From contig NZ_CP083350.1 of assembly GCF_020035535.1 (NCBI RefSeq), forward strand, positions 1,374,501-1,438,500: 64,000 bases of DNA, in the 5' to 3' direction. Below are positions 8,588-17,912 of the stretch, piece by piece. Position 1 is the first letter of the stretch. Every line of letters begins with the position of its first letter. A program made the position numbers and the translations under genes. The DNA comes from Ensifer adhaerens. GTDB taxonomy: Bacteria > Pseudomonadota > Alphaproteobacteria > Rhizobiales > Rhizobiaceae. A model generated the notes under the pieces. That model was not told the origin of the DNA and did not search any database. It worked only from the letters and a program-made list of their open reading frames with translations.

Positions 8588-9475
8588 ATGGTGAAATCTC
8601 TTACTCTTAATATTACCTGCAAATCGTCACGTGGCATCGTTGCTGCGGTGACAGGCTATCTCGCCGAAAAGGGCTGTTACATTTCAGACAGTTCGCAGTT
8701 CGATGACCTCGAAACCGGCCTGTTCTTCATGCGACTTACCTTCATCAGCCAGGAAGGCGTGACGCTCGACGAGCTGAAGGCCGGCTTCGAACCGGTGGTC
8801 AAGCGCTTCGATATGAATGCTGAAATCCGCGACGGTGAAGAGCGCATGAAGGTGCTGCTGATGGTGTCGCGTTTCGGCCATTGCCTCAACGACCTGCTCT
8901 ATCGCTGGAAGATCGGCGCGCTGCCGATCGATATCGTCGGCGTCGTCTCCAACCACTTCGATTACCAGAAGGTGGTCGTCAACCACGACATTCCCTTCCA
9001 CTGCATCAAGGTGACGAAGGAGAACAAGCCGAAGGCCGAGGCCCAACTGCTCGAGCTCGTCGACCAGACCGGCGCCGAGCTGATCGTGCTCGCCCGCTAC
9101 ATGCAGGTGCTGTCGGACGCGCTCTGCAAGAAGATGTCGGGCCGGATCATCAACATCCACCACTCGTTCCTGCCGTCATTCAAGGGCGCCAACCCCTACA
9201 AGCAGGCCTATGAGCGTGGCGTGAAGCTGATTGGTGCGACGGCGCACTACGTCACCGCCGACCTCGACGAAGGCCCGATCATCGAGCAGGACATCGCCCG
9301 CATCACCCACGCCCAGAGCGCCGAAGACTATGTCTCGATCGGCCGCGACGTCGAGAGCCAGGTGCTCGCCCGCGCCGTGCACGCCCATATCCACAACCGC
9401 TGCTTCATCAACGGCAACCGCGTCGTCGTCTTCCCGCCGAGCCCGGGTTCCTACGCTTCCGAGCGCATGGGCTGA
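8588..9475 (+). CDS. purU: Formyltetrahydrofolate deformylase
   Basis: A 295-residue protein with an N-terminal ACT domain (residues 1-80, beginning TLNITCKSSRGIVAAVTGYL) and a C-terminal formyltransferase fold with the NIHHSFLPSFKGANPYKQA motif and the ATAHYVTADLDEGPIIEQD motif carrying the catalytic Asn, His and Asp. It hydrolyses 10-formyl-tetrahydrofolate to formate and tetrahydrofolate. In rhizobia purU commonly sits in the sox operon, regenerating tetrahydrofolate for sarcosine oxidase. Here four ectoine genes lie between soxG and purU. ATG 8588 is preceded by GAGGAGCGT. The next gene, folD, lies 317 bp away. Confidence 0.93.
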   Translation: MVKSLTLNITCKSSRGIVAAVTGYLAEKGCYISDSSQFDDLETGLFFMRLTFISQEGVTLDELKAGFEPVVKRFDMNAEIRDGEERMKVLLMVSRFGHCLNDLLYRWKIGALPIDIVGVVSNHFDYQKVVVNHDIPFHCIKVTKENKPKAEAQLLELVDQTGAELIVLARYMQVLSDALCKKMSGRIINIHHSFLPSFKGANPYKQAYERGVKLIGATAHYVTADLDEGPIIEQDIARITHAQSAEDYVSIGRDVESQVLARAVHAHIHNRCFINGNRVVVFPPSPGSYASERMG

Positions 9476-9792
9476 AGCGTGGCGACATATCCAGGAATAC
9501 CGGCAATCACTCAGCGGTGCGATCACCGCATGACTTAAGAGTCTACTGCCCAATGGCGTCTTGAAAGCGTGGGCCGCAGGCACGGCCTTGCGGCAAACAG
9601 GACGTGCTCCTGCCAGTCGTCAGTGAGTTATACTGGGGCCAAAAGAGCGCGTCAGCCTGCTTCAAACCTGTGATGTGCGGCCCCGCGCATCACCAAGCCC
9701 GCGACTGTGATCTTCAATTGTGAGACACGAAGCAACGTGCCGATGTCGCGAGCAGTCCCAAACAACTCATCTACGCAAAGAGCGAGGCCACA
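9476..9792. other. Intergenic stretch between purU and folD
   Basis: 317 bases without a credible gene; the short open frames overlap purU in other frames or lack start signals. The stretch may carry a promoter for folD, but I see no clear -35/-10 pair. No strong hairpin followed by a T run was found. Confidence 0.5.
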
Positions 9793-10692
9793 ATGGCGCA
9801 AGTGATCGATGGTAAGCAAGTGGCCGCATGCGTTACCGCGGGGGTATCCGAAGCGACGGTCGCCTTGAAACTACAGACACACGTCACGCCGGGCTTGGCT
9901 GTGGTCATCGTGGGCAACGACCCTGCAAGTCACGCCTATGTAAAAGCCAAGAGCAAGATGGCCAAACAGTGCGGATTCAACTCGTTCCAACACAGTCTAC
10001 CGAGAGAAACAACCCAGGATCAGTTGGAGGAATTGGTAGCGAGGCTGAATGCCGATTCTACAGTTCACGGAATTCTTGTGCAACTACCGCTGCCGAAGCA
10101 CCTCGACGCCGAGCCGGTCATATCGGCGATCTCTCCAGCGAAAGACGTTGATGGCCTGCACATTGTGAACGCCGGCAAGATAGCCACTGGCGACTTATCG
10201 ACCGGACTCGTTTCCTGCACCCCGGCTGGCGCGATGCTTCTGGTGAAACGCATTCATGGCAAGGATCTGTCGGGGCTCAACGCCACCGTCATCGGCCGTT
10301 CCAACCTTTTCGGCAAGCCGATGGCGCTGCTGCTTCTTGCAGCGAACGCGACCGTGACGGTTGCGCACTCGAAGACAAAGAATCTTGCTTCAGTCTGTCG
10401 AGATGCCGACATTCTTGTGGTCGCCGTCGGACGCCCTCAGATGGTTAAGGCTGATTGGGTCAAGCGAGGTGCGACGGTCATCGATGTCGGCATCAACCGT
10501 GTTCTTGTGTCGGATAGCGACTCAGGAAAGAGCCGCTTGGTCGGTGACATATGCTATGATGAGATTGCGCAGGTCGCTGGCGCTATTACACCCGTTCCCG
10601 GAGGTGTCGGTCCGATGACGATCGCGATGTTAATGGCGAACACAGTGATCGCTGCTTACCGATCAGTAGGAGAAGTCGAACCCAAATTCTAG
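9793..10692 (+). CDS. folD: Methylenetetrahydrofolate dehydrogenase / methenyl-THF cyclohydrolase
   Basis: A 299-residue bifunctional FolD. The N-terminal catalytic motif [16 protein letters not shown] contains the Tyr and Lys of the active site (YxxxK), [12 protein letters not shown] and [12 protein letters not shown] follow, the NADP-binding motif is [11 protein letters not shown], and the C-terminal signature is [14 protein letters not shown]. It oxidises 5,10-methylene-tetrahydrofolate, the product of sarcosine oxidase, to methenyl and then 10-formyl-tetrahydrofolate, which PurU can use. Its composition resembles the sox genes more than the neighbouring purU. A second housekeeping folD elsewhere in the genome is likely. 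Confidence 0.95.
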   Translation: MAQVIDGKQVAACVTAGVSEATVALKLQTHVTPGLAVVIVGNDPASHAYVKAKSKMAKQCGFNSFQHSLPRETTQDQLEELVARLNADSTVHGILVQLPLPKHLDAEPVISAISPAKDVDGLHIVNAGKIATGDLSTGLVSCTPAGAMLLVKRIHGKDLSGLNATVIGRSNLFGKPMALLLLAANATVTVAHSKTKNLASVCRDADILVVAVGRPQMVKADWVKRGATVIDVGINRVLVSDSDSGKSRLVGDICYDEIAQVAGAITPVPGGVGPMTIAMLMANTVIAAYRSVGEVEPKF

Positions 10693-10733
10693 AACGCGAT
10701 TTGGAGCACACAGAGTTCCGAACTGTGGTCGAC

Positions 10734-11198
10734 CTAGCCGTCGATGGGGAAGGCGAAACTTGCTTTGACCCGATCCATCACCACCATAGTTTTGAAGCCC
10801 TTAATGTCGTTGTTCTCGTAGAAGAAGCGTCGAGTGAATTGTTCGTAGTCCTCCATGTCCTTCGCGGTGATTACGAGAATGAAGTCAGCGTCACCCGTCA
10901 CGTAGTAACCGATCATCACTTCGCGCGTGTTGCGAATGGCCGTCTTAAAGCGATCCACGATGTCGGCCCGTTCCCGTTCCAACGACACCAGAACGATCAT
11001 TGTGACGTAACGGCCCACCGCTTTCGGTGAAACGATTGACACATCTGCCTCAATCACGCCTTCGGCTCTTAAACGCTTGAGGCGCCGTTGGCACGCCGTC
11101 GTGGACAGGTTCACCATTTCGGCAAGCTCCTCGGACGTGAGGCGATTGTTTTTCTGTACTGCCTCTAGGAGGGCGATATCAATGCGGTCCAATTCCAT
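10734..11198 (-). CDS. Lrp/AsnC-family regulator, DoeX-like
   Basis: A 154-residue Lrp/AsnC protein. The N-terminal helix-turn-helix is SEELAEMVNLSTTACQRRLKRL (residues about 23-44), followed by a RAM/ActD ligand-binding domain containing VMIGYYVTGDADFILVI. It is divergently placed from doeD (217 bp apart) and sits inside the ectoine degradation cluster, where halomonads and many proteobacteria carry the related regulator DoeX; control of the doe genes is therefore an inference from context. The ATG at 11198 gives MELDRIDIALLEAVQ, the canonical start of the family. Confidence 0.85.
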   Translation of the reverse strand: MELDRIDIALLEAVQKNNRLTSEELAEMVNLSTTACQRRLKRLRAEGVIEADVSIVSPKAVGRYVTMIVLVSLERERADIVDRFKTAIRNTREVMIGYYVTGDADFILVITAKDMEDYEQFTRRFFYENNDIKGFKTMVVMDRVKASFAFPIDG

Positions 11199-11415
11199 GG
11201 CGAAAACCTGCGATAATGAACAAAAATTGCAGGATTAATGCGCGCTCCGGGTCAAATTCGCAACTCCAAAACGTTAGGTTGCTCATACTATCCCAGCACC
11301 GGAAGAAACCAACCGACGCCAAGAAGCTCGTGCCACGCCGCAAGCGCGCCTTTGCGTGCGTTGATCACTTGATCCCAAACTCGTTGCAGAGACCCGAAAT
11401 TCGAGAGGAAGTGCC

Positions 11416-12819
11416 ATGACCATCAATGTATCTGAAATTAGTAACAAGGACAGGAACTCCGTCCTGCACCCGTTCACGCAGCTGAAGGATTTTGCAACGG
11501 GCAAACTTGGCGATCCCACTATTGTCGAGACAGGCAAAGGCATTCGTATCCAGGACGCGAATGGCCACCAGCTAATCGACGGATTTGCGGGGCTCTATTG
11601 CGTCAACGTCGGGTACGGGCGAACCGAAGTGGCAGAAGCTATCTCGCGTCAGGCGTTCCGTCTCGCCTACTATCATTCCTATGCGGCACACACGACGGAC
11701 GAACTGGCAATCCTCTCTGACCGCCTCGTGAAGATGGCGCCTGGTAAGATGAGCAAGATTTTCTATGGCATGTCGGGCTCCGACGCCAACGAGACGAACG
11801 CCAAGCTCGTCTGGTACTATAACAATCTTCGCGGAAATCCGACCAAGAAGAAAATCATCTCCCGTGAGCGCGGCTATCATGGTTGCAGCGTCATCTCCGG
11901 TTCGATGACTGGCATGAGCTTTTACCACGACCATATGGACCTGCCGGTTCAGCAAATCGTCCACACGGGTGTTCCGCACCATTACTGGGGCGCTACCCCC
12001 GGTGAGACGGAAGGCGAATTTTCGGCTCGCCGCGCGGCTGAGCTCGATCAACTAATCGAGACGCTCGGTCCGGACAACGTCGGCGCCTTCATTGCAGAAC
12101 CTGTTCTCGGTACGGGCGGCATTACGCCGCCTCCGGAAGGCTATTGGTCAGCGATTCAAGCGGTTCTGAAGAAGCATGATGTGCTTCTAATTGCCGACGA
12201 GGTAATCACGGGTTTCGGGCGCACTGGATCGATGTTCGGTTCACTACACTATGGTATAGAACCGGACCTGATCACGATCGCAAAGGGGCTAACTTCCGCA
12301 TACTTCCCGCTATCCGCCTCGATCGTCGGTGAGAAAGTCTATCAAGTGCTCGAGGACGGCGCCGATCGAGTGGGGGCCTTTTCGCATGGCTACACCTATT
12401 CAGGCCACCCAATCGGCGCGGCGGCTGCGAATGCGGTGCTGGACATCGTCGAACAGGAAGATCTGCCCGGCAATGCACGGGAGGTGGGATCCTATTTCCA
12501 GGCCCAGCTGCAGGAGAAATTCGCTCAGCTACCGATCGTGGGTGAAGTCCGCGGTGTCGGGTTGATGGGTGCGATCGAGTTTGTCGCTGATCGTGATGCC
12601 AAGAAACGCTTTGACCCGTCCCTAAAAGTGGGGGCACGGGTCTCCAAGGCTGCGCGAGAAGGCGGTCTCATCGCCCGTGCCATGCCGCACGGCGACATTC
12701 TCGGCTTTGCACCGCCACTTGTAACGACCAAGGCTGAAATCGACGAAATTGTCTCGATCGCCGAAGGCGCAGTTCGCGCGATCATGGACGAATTGGTCGC
12801 CGAAGGTCAGAGGATCTGA
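11416..12819 (+). CDS. doeD: Class III aminotransferase, probably diaminobutyrate transaminase DoeD
   Basis: A 467-residue omega-amino acid:pyruvate type PLP transaminase. It shows GLYCVNVGYGR near residue 55, the GSDANETNAKL phosphate-binding segment, the LLIADEVITGFGRTG motif with the PLP-ring Asp, and the Schiff-base lysine in TIAKGLTS. In the ectoine pathway DoeD transfers the gamma-amino group of L-2,4-diaminobutyrate to give aspartate beta-semialdehyde; this assignment rests on the neighbours doeC, the AsnC regulator and doeAB, because the family covers many amines. GAGAGGAAGTGCC precedes ATG 11416. A hairpin follows the stop. Confidence 0.8.
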   Translation: MTINVSEISNKDRNSVLHPFTQLKDFATGKLGDPTIVETGKGIRIQDANGHQLIDGFAGLYCVNVGYGRTEVAEAISRQAFRLAYYHSYAAHTTDELAILSDRLVKMAPGKMSKIFYGMSGSDANETNAKLVWYYNNLRGNPTKKKIISRERGYHGCSVISGSMTGMSFYHDHMDLPVQQIVHTGVPHHYWGATPGETEGEFSARRAAELDQLIETLGPDNVGAFIAEPVLGTGGITPPPEGYWSAIQAVLKKHDVLLIADEVITGFGRTGSMFGSLHYGIEPDLITIAKGLTSAYFPLSASIVGEKVYQVLEDGADRVGAFSHGYTYSGHPIGAAAANAVLDIVEQEDLPGNAREVGSYFQAQLQEKFAQLPIVGEVRGVGLMGAIEFVADRDAKKRFDPSLKVGARVSKAAREGGLIARAMPHGDILGFAPPLVTTKAEIDEIVSIAEGAVRAIMDELVAEGQRI

Positions 12820-12832
12820 ATGGATGGCGGCC

Positions 12833-12851
12833 GGGCGACACCCGGTCGCCC
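12833..12851 (+). terminator. Candidate terminator after doeD
   Basis: Perfect inverted repeat GGGCGAC/GTCGCCC with a 5-nt loop ACCCG, followed by TTTGGT. The T run is short, so termination may be partial, leaving some read-through to doeC. Confidence 0.45.
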
Positions 12852-12954
12852 TTTGGTCCTATGAACCACAATGACTGCGTGCCTTCGTCACGCCCCCATC
12901 CGTACTGAATGACACCATTCAATTGCGCACTCACGCGCAACAGAAGGAAGCGCC

Positions 12955-14361
12955 ATGACTGCTGCCAAACTCCGCGTAAGAAGTTCCGAGACGATGTCTG
13001 TGTTCAGCCCCTTCGATGGGACTATCGTTGGCTCGGTCAACGTAAGCAGCGCGCATGAGATTGCCGACCTCATGGGGCGAGCCCGTCGGGGGGCCGCGTG
13101 TTCGCGCGAACTTCCGCGGCACCTTCGCTCCAGCATCCTCGAGCGGGCTGCGCAGATTATCGACAGCCGCTCGGACACTTTCGCCCAAACTATCGTCAAG
13201 GAGGCCGGCAAAACGATCGTGCAAGCACGCAAGGAAGTGTCGCGTTGCGTCAACACGTTGAAGCTGTCAGCGGAAGAGGCGAAGCGGAATGTTGGCGAGG
13301 TCGTGCCTTTCGATGCCTACGCAGGTTCTGAAAAACGTCAGGGATGGTTCACGCGCGAACCGCTCGGTATCGTCGTCGCCATCACGCCATACAATGATCC
13401 ACTCAATTTGGTTGCTCACAAGTTGGGTCCGGCGATCGCAGGCGGCAATTCGATTCTATTGAAGCCTTCAGAGCTTACCCCCCTTTCGGCAACCGCCCTC
13501 GTGGATGCTCTCATTGAGGCAGGATTGCCAGAAGAGATAATTACACTGGCAATCGGAAGTTCAGAGCTGAGTAAGGCGATCGTCGCGGAGCGTGATGTTC
13601 GCATGGTGTCATTCACCGGCGGGTTTGCCACGGGAGAGGCGATCACGCGCTCGGCAGGCCTGAAGAAAATGGCCATGGAACTCGGCGGCAATGCCCCAGT
13701 CATCGTCATGGCCGACTGTAACATCGACGCGGCGGTCGAGTCTTGCGTGTCGGGTGCGTTCTGGGCGGCCGGTCAGAACTGTATCGGCACCCAACGGATC
13801 CTTGTTCAATCCGCGATCTATGAGCGGTTCCGCGATGCATTTGTAGCGATGACAGCAAAATTGAAGGCCGGCGATCCGTCTCGCGAAGACACAGACGTTG
13901 GTCCAATGATTTCGAAGCAGGCTGCCGAGCGAACTGAGCTCGCAGTGAATGAAGCTGTTGCCGGCGGCGCGATTTTACTCTGTGGAAATCGCCGTGAAGG
14001 TTCGCTCTACCACCCGACAGTACTGGAAGGTACGGCGCTCTCCTGCCGCCTCTGGCACGAGGAGGTTTTTGCTCCTGTAGTCATGATCGCGTCCTTCGAC
14101 ACACTCGACCAGGCAATTGAGTTGGCCAATGCGCCGGAATACAGTCTTCACGCCGGTATTTTCACGAACAATCTGTCCGACGCGCTTGATGCGGCGGCCC
14201 GCATCGACGCCGGCGGCGTAATGATCAATGACTCTTCGGACTATCGGTTTGACGCGATGCCTTTCGGCGGATCGAAATACGGAAGCATGGGCCGTGAAGG
14301 CGTTCGATTCGCTTTTGAGGAAATGACCCAGCCGAAGGTCATCTGCATCAATCGAGAATGA
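12955..14361 (+). CDS. doeC: Aldehyde dehydrogenase, probably aspartate-semialdehyde dehydrogenase DoeC
   Basis: A 468-residue NAD(P)-dependent aldehyde dehydrogenase superfamily protein, not the Asd family. The cofactor loop is [12 protein letters not shown], the general base Glu lies in [10 protein letters not shown] (about residue 242) and the catalytic Cys lies in [15 protein letters not shown] (about residue 276). The C-terminal [14 protein letters not shown] block is typical. In the doe pathway it oxidises aspartate beta-semialdehyde to L-aspartate. Succinate-semialdehyde or lactaldehyde dehydrogenase would be alternatives without the context. AGAAGGAAGCGCC precedes ATG 12955. The aspartase gene downstream consumes the product. 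Confidence 0.8.
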   Translation: MTAAKLRVRSSETMSVFSPFDGTIVGSVNVSSAHEIADLMGRARRGAACSRELPRHLRSSILERAAQIIDSRSDTFAQTIVKEAGKTIVQARKEVSRCVNTLKLSAEEAKRNVGEVVPFDAYAGSEKRQGWFTREPLGIVVAITPYNDPLNLVAHKLGPAIAGGNSILLKPSELTPLSATALVDALIEAGLPEEIITLAIGSSELSKAIVAERDVRMVSFTGGFATGEAITRSAGLKKMAMELGGNAPVIVMADCNIDAAVESCVSGAFWAAGQNCIGTQRILVQSAIYERFRDAFVAMTAKLKAGDPSREDTDVGPMISKQAAERTELAVNEAVAGGAILLCGNRREGSLYHPTVLEGTALSCRLWHEEVFAPVVMIASFDTLDQAIELANAPEYSLHAGIFTNNLSDALDAAARIDAGGVMINDSSDYRFDAMPFGGSKYGSMGREGVRFAFEEMTQPKVICINRE

Positions 14362-14506
14362 ACAGGCCCCCTGCAGAGTTTGCTACATGGATGCTTTTCA
14401 TGTTTCGAAACTTGCACCGATGCCTGAACGTTTCGTGAGCTCGCCAGACGAACGCGGGCCGCTTCAACAATGACGTCAATCGATGTTCCGGTTGAGGAGT
14501 CTTCTT

Positions 14507-15967
14507 ATGTCAAATGTGACGCGCCAAGAACATGATCTTCTTGGCTGGCGAGACGTACCGTCGTCTGCCTCCTACGGCATTCACACACTGCGCGCGATGG
14601 AGAACTTCCCAATCACGGGGAGAACCATCGCTTCGTTGCCGGATCTTGTCGTCGCACTCGCCACAATCAAGGAAGCCGCCGCGCTCGCCAATCGAGAACT
14701 TGGCAGGCTGGATGAGGTAAGAATGCGGGCAATATGCATGGCCTGCAGCGAAATCCGCTCAGGTAAACTGCACGACCAGTTCGTTGTGGACCTGATTCAA
14801 GGTGGCGCGGGCACTTCGACGAACATGAATGCCAATGAGGTTATCGCCAACCGCGCGTTAGAACTCATGAACAGAAGTCGAGGTGAATACGACGTCATTC
14901 ACCCCAACGAGCACGTCAACATGAGCCAGAGCACGAACGATGTTTACCCAACTGCTCTGAAGATTGCGGCGTGGTTCGCAGCGCGACGATTGGGTGAAAC
15001 TCTTGCGTCTTTAGCTCGAGCATTTTTAGAAAAAGCAGGTGAGTTTTCCGATGTTGTTAAGATCGGGAGAACACAGCTTCAGGATGCAGTGCCGATGACT
15101 CTGGGCCAAGAGTTCGGCGCTCATGCACATATGATTGAAGAGGATCGCTTGCGGCTTCAGCAAGCCGCCAATCATCTCTGCGAGATTAATCTGGGCGGAA
15201 CAGCTATCGGAACAGGGATAAATGCTCCGGCCGGCTATGCTAGCCTCGTTCGCGAAAAGCTTATCGCGCTTACAGGCATTGAACTTCTCACCGCACCTAA
15301 TCTCGTGGCGGCAACGCAAGACTGCGGCTCATTCGTTGAGCTGTCCGGAGCCTTGAAAAAAACTGCGGTCAAGATATCGAAGATTTGCAACGACCTTCGG
15401 CTCCTCTCAAGCGGTCCTCGTGCCGGTCTGAACGAAATAACGCTCCCTCCACGGCAGGCCGGGTCATCTATCATGCCCGGCAAGATCAATCCGGTGATCC
15501 CCGAAGTCGTCAATCAAGTTGCTTTTGCAGTGATTGGCAATGATGTAACGATTTCGTTTGCTGCCGAGGCGGGACAACTCCAACTCAACGCTTTTGAGCC
15601 AGTAATGGCATACAGTCTGTTCAATAGTCTCGATCATATGGAAGCCGCGTGTCGCACATTAGAACTGAATTGTGTGAAAGGGATCACTGCGAACCGCCAT
15701 CAACTCAGGCAGGCCGTTGAAAATTCCATAGGTCTCGCCACGGCGCTCAACCCGTACATCGGATACGCGAATGCGACGTCGGTTGCGATGGAGGCACACC
15801 GGACGGGACGAAGTGTGTTTGACCTGGTGTCCGAGCAGGGGCTTCTTAGCAGAGAGCAGCTTAATTGTGTGCTTGAGCCGCAATCGTTAGCTGAACCGGG
15901 TCGAAGCGGCGACCTTCGGAATGCGTCGAGCGGTCATGGCGAGATGACTGGTGCGGAACGCATCTGA
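14507..15967 (+). CDS. aspA: Aspartate ammonia-lyase
   Basis: A 486-residue fumarase/aspartase superfamily protein. Three conserved blocks are visible: TSTNMNANEVIANRA, the NDVYPTALKIA block after HVNMSQST, and the mobile-loop signature GSSIMPGKINPVIPE with the catalytic Ser. It converts L-aspartate to fumarate and ammonia, finishing ectoine degradation into the TCA cycle. Start ATG 14507 is selected because GAGG lies 9 nt upstream; ATG 14483 in frame would add eight residues without a good ribosome-binding site. The annotation could also fit a related lyase, but the loop and length are those of AspA. Convergent with the TetR gene 15 bp beyond. Confidence 0.85.
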   Translation: MSNVTRQEHDLLGWRDVPSSASYGIHTLRAMENFPITGRTIASLPDLVVALATIKEAAALANRELGRLDEVRMRAICMACSEIRSGKLHDQFVVDLIQGGAGTSTNMNANEVIANRALELMNRSRGEYDVIHPNEHVNMSQSTNDVYPTALKIAAWFAARRLGETLASLARAFLEKAGEFSDVVKIGRTQLQDAVPMTLGQEFGAHAHMIEEDRLRLQQAANHLCEINLGGTAIGTGINAPAGYASLVREKLIALTGIELLTAPNLVAATQDCGSFVELSGALKKTAVKISKICNDLRLLSSGPRAGLNEITLPPRQAGSSIMPGKINPVIPEVVNQVAFAVIGNDVTISFAAEAGQLQLNAFEPVMAYSLFNSLDHMEAACRTLELNCVKGITANRHQLRQAVENSIGLATALNPYIGYANATSVAMEAHRTGRSVFDLVSEQGLLSREQLNCVLEPQSLAEPGRSGDLRNASSGHGEMTGAERI

Positions 15968-15982
15968 GGTATTCGATCAAGA

Positions 15983-16585
15983 CTATGCATTCGTGTCCGA
16001 TCCAAGCTCTGAAGAATAATGCGTAACGAGAGTCCGTGTGGCTGCCGCGAGAACCTCTCTTGAAAGGGCGTCATCGTTGATCGTTCGCGCCAGCACAATT
16101 GCGCCAACCAGGGTTGCAAGGACCCCCACGGCATCGTCGAAGCCCGACGGCTTCGCCGATGCACCTAAAACGTCTCGGAACAATTCCAGGTGCGCCTCAA
16201 TTCCACAGGTGAAGACAGAGCGCACGTGTTGGCCTTCTCGCGCAGCATCCGGGCCAAGAGCAGCCAGCGCGCACCCGCCCGCTGTCGCGTCGCGGTGTGT
16301 CGTCGATAGGTAGTAGGTCACTAGGGCCAGTAGAGGGCGCGCGGCATCGGCAGAAACCGCCTGGCGAAGCTTATAGAGGTTTTCATTGATAGCTCTTTCG
16401 CTCGATCTCACCTCAAGGTCAGCTTTGGATCGAAACTGCCCATAAAAGGCTCCCCGCGTAAGTCCTGCCGCATTCATAAGGTCGGACAGCCCGATTCCGT
16501 CAAAACCCCGTTCACGAAATAAGCGGCTTGCGACATCGATTACGTGTTCTCGGTTTTTTTCCGCCTGCTGCCGACTAACCCGCAT
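15983..16585 (-). CDS. TetR/AcrR-family repressor
   Basis: A 200-residue TetR-type regulator beginning MRVSRQQAEKNREHVIDVAS. The DNA-binding helix-turn-helix is GLSDLMNAAGLTRGAFYGQF at about residues 30-49, with the usual F-K-S-K-A-D-L end of the domain, and the C-terminal ligand domain resembles LmrA/YxaF types. The start at 16585 is preferred over the longer frame to 16663 because that would run across a promoter-like inverted repeat and into the IS end. Its natural target is probably the hydrolase/hydratase pair now on the far side of the insertion sequence. Confidence 0.85.
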   Translation of the reverse strand: MRVSRQQAEKNREHVIDVASRLFRERGFDGIGLSDLMNAAGLTRGAFYGQFRSKADLEVRSSERAINENLYKLRQAVSADAARPLLALVTYYLSTTHRDATAGGCALAALGPDAAREGQHVRSVFTCGIEAHLELFRDVLGASAKPSGFDDAVGVLATLVGAIVLARTINDDALSREVLAAATRTLVTHYSSELGSDTNA

Positions 16586-16615
16586 TTTATCTCCGCTGTT
16601 CAGTTGACTCGTTAT

Positions 16616-16629
16616 ATGTCGAGTGACAT
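16616..16629. promoter_or_regulatory. Inverted repeat upstream of the TetR gene, candidate operator
   Basis: ATGTC-GAGT-GACAT, a perfect 5-bp inverted repeat about 30 bp upstream of the TetR start; it overlaps a second repeat ACTCG...CGAGT. TetR proteins usually bind such dyads in their own divergent promoter. Binding is inferred only from position. Confidence 0.35.
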
Positions 16630-16637
16630 TTATAATA

Positions 16638-16641
16638 CATG
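16638..16641. repeat. Target-site duplication CATG, left copy
   Basis: CATG directly abuts the left IS end at 16642, and the same four bases follow the right end at 17913-17916. A 4-bp duplication is usual for several IS3-family groups. CATG is palindromic, so the exact boundary is slightly ambiguous. Confidence 0.6.
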
Positions 16642-16679
16642 TGACCTGCCACTGAACTTTCATCCAGCGGCGATTAGAG
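16642..16679 (+). repeat. IS terminal inverted repeat, orfB side
   Basis: 38-bp end beginning TGACCTGCCACTG and finishing GATTAGAG; pairs with 17874-17912 on the opposite strand with about ten mismatches and one gap. Confidence 0.8.
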
Positions 16680-17589
16680 CCCCGGCGGTTTTCGATACGC
16701 CATTTGGCGCGGTGGGAGCAACCGGCGGAAACGCGTAGCCTTCATCTTGCGCAGCGTTGGAGCCGGTTGCGGCGATGGTCCCGGCATAGTTGGCCGGGGT
16801 CTGATATCCGAGCGATGAGTGTGGCCGGAAATTGTTGTAATCCTCCGCCCATTCGGAAATGGCGCTGCGAGCGTGGCCGAGACCGAAGAACAGGCTCTCG
16901 TTCAGCAGTTCGTCGCGCATGCGGCCGTTGAAGGATTCGACGTAGCCGTTCTGCATCGGCTTTCCCGGCGCGATGTAGTGCCATTCGACCTTGTGCTCCT
17001 TTGACCAGGCGAGGATCGCGTTCGACGTGAACTCCGTGCCATGGTCGGAGACGATCATGCCGGGCTTGCCGCGCCGTTCGATAAGCGCCGTCAGTTCGCG
17101 GGCGACCCGACGCCCGGAGATCGATGTGTCGGGGATTGCCGCCAGGCATTCGCGCGTCACGTCATCGACGATGTTGAGCACGCGAAACCTCCTTCCGCAG
17201 GCAAACTGGTCGTGGACGAAATCCAGCGACCAGCGGGCATTGGCCTTCGCTTCGACCAGGATCGGCGCACGCGTGCCGACGGCACGCCGTCTGGCTTTCC
17301 GCTTGCGGACCGACAGCCCTTCCTCGCGGTAGAGCCGGTAGATGCGATTGACGCCGGACGGCTCTCCGTCTCGCTTGAGCAGGACGAACAGCCGCCGATA
17401 GCCGAAACGCCGTCGCTCGTTGGCGAGGTCGCGCAGTCTTGCCCGCAGTTCGACCTCCGGCGGCCGGCAGGACCGATAGCGCACCATCTTCCGATCAGCG
17501 GATATGATCTGGCAGGCCCGCCGTTCCGAAAGACCCATCACGGTCTTCAGATGCGCGACGGCTTCGCGCTTGGCGGCAGGCCCTACCAT
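16660..17589 (-). CDS. IS3-family transposase OrfB (DDE integrase catalytic domain)
   Basis: A 309-residue rve-type integrase. The DDE triad is seen in [24 protein letters not shown] and [13 protein letters not shown]. An N-terminal HTH_21-like segment ([17 protein letters not shown]) precedes the catalytic core. The frame overlaps orfA by 7 bp; in IS3 elements the active transposase is an OrfAB fusion made by -1 frameshifting at the A7 tract. ATG 17589 directly follows the slip site. The stop lies within the left inverted repeat. No truncation is visible. Confidence 0.93.
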   Translation of the reverse strand: MVGPAAKREAVAHLKTVMGLSERRACQIISADRKMVRYRSCRPPEVELRARLRDLANERRRFGYRRLFVLLKRDGEPSGVNRIYRLYREEGLSVRKRKARRRAVGTRAPILVEAKANARWSLDFVHDQFACGRRFRVLNIVDDVTRECLAAIPDTSISGRRVARELTALIERRGKPGMIVSDHGTEFTSNAILAWSKEHKVEWHYIAPGKPMQNGYVESFNGRMRDELLNESLFFGLGHARSAISEWAEDYNNFRPHSSLGYQTPANYAGTIAATGSNAAQDEGYAFPPVAPTAPNGVSKTAGALIAAG

Positions 17590-17849
17590 TTTTTTGCCAG
17601 AAGCTCGCGGAGCGCGGCAGCGTCCAGCATCTGCTCGGCCAACAGCTTCTTCAGCTTAGCATTCTCCTCCTCGAGCGCCTTGAGACGCTTCGCCTCGGAG
17701 ACCTCCATACCGCCGTATTTGGCTTTCCAGTTATAAAAGGTCGCTTCCGAAATCCCGTGCTTGCGGCAGAGCTCAGCCACCTTCGCGCCAGCCTCCTGCT
17801 CCTTCAGCACCGCAATAATCTGCTCTTCCGTAAATCTCTGCTTCTTCAT
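17583..17849 (-). CDS. IS3-family transposase OrfA (helix-turn-helix, leucine zipper)
   Basis: An 88-residue protein with a helix-turn-helix [19 protein letters not shown] (about residues 24-42) and a coiled-coil/leucine-zipper stretch [19 protein letters not shown] behind it. OrfA binds the IS ends and regulates transposition. The last codons GCA AAA AAA TGG TAG contain the slippery heptamer that allows fusion to OrfB. ATG 17849 has AAGGACG upstream. Confidence 0.93.
   Translation of the reverse strand: MKKQRFTEEQIIAVLKEQEAGAKVAELCRKHGISEATFYNWKAKYGGMEVSEAKRLKALEEENAKLKKLLAEQMLDAAALRELLAKKW
17589..17595 (-). promoter_or_regulatory. Programmed -1 frameshift heptamer (A AAA AAA) of the IS
   Basis: On the minus strand orfA ends gcA_AAA_AAA_TGG_TAG: the heptamer is in the zero frame required for tandem slippage, after which reading continues ATG GTA GGG into orfB. 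It predicts an OrfAB transposase of just under 400 residues. Confidence 0.75.
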
Positions 17850-17873
17850 GCGTCCGTCCTTAATCAGGCCGGA

Positions 17874-17912
17874 CTCTAATCCAATCTGGAGGAAATTACC
17901 CGTGGCAGGTCA
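17874..17912 (-). repeat. IS terminal inverted repeat, orfA side
   Basis: 39-bp end; reads TGACCTGCCACGGG from the outside inwards and finishes GGATTAGAG. CATG follows at 17913. Confidence 0.8.

Larger units (their letters stand above)
16642..17912 (-). mobile_element. Complete IS3-family insertion sequence (about 1.27 kb)
   Basis: The element is bounded by imperfect inverted repeats of about 38 bp: 16642-16679 and 17874-17912. Both read TGACCTGCCAC at the tip and share TTTC-TCCAG and ATTAGAG inside. CATG is duplicated on both sides. It contains orfA and orfB in overlapping frames with an A7 slippery heptamer, the classical IS3-family arrangement; orfA ([20 protein letters not shown]) resembles the IS51/IS407-type subgroups. 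All parts look intact, so the element may be active. It has inserted in the divergent promoter region between a TetR gene and a hydrolase operon. Confidence 0.9.

Noticed and set aside
10693..10733. Hairpin AGTT-CCG-AACT between folD and the AsnC gene
   Set aside because: Only a 4-bp core with a bulge and no T run; too weak to call a terminator.
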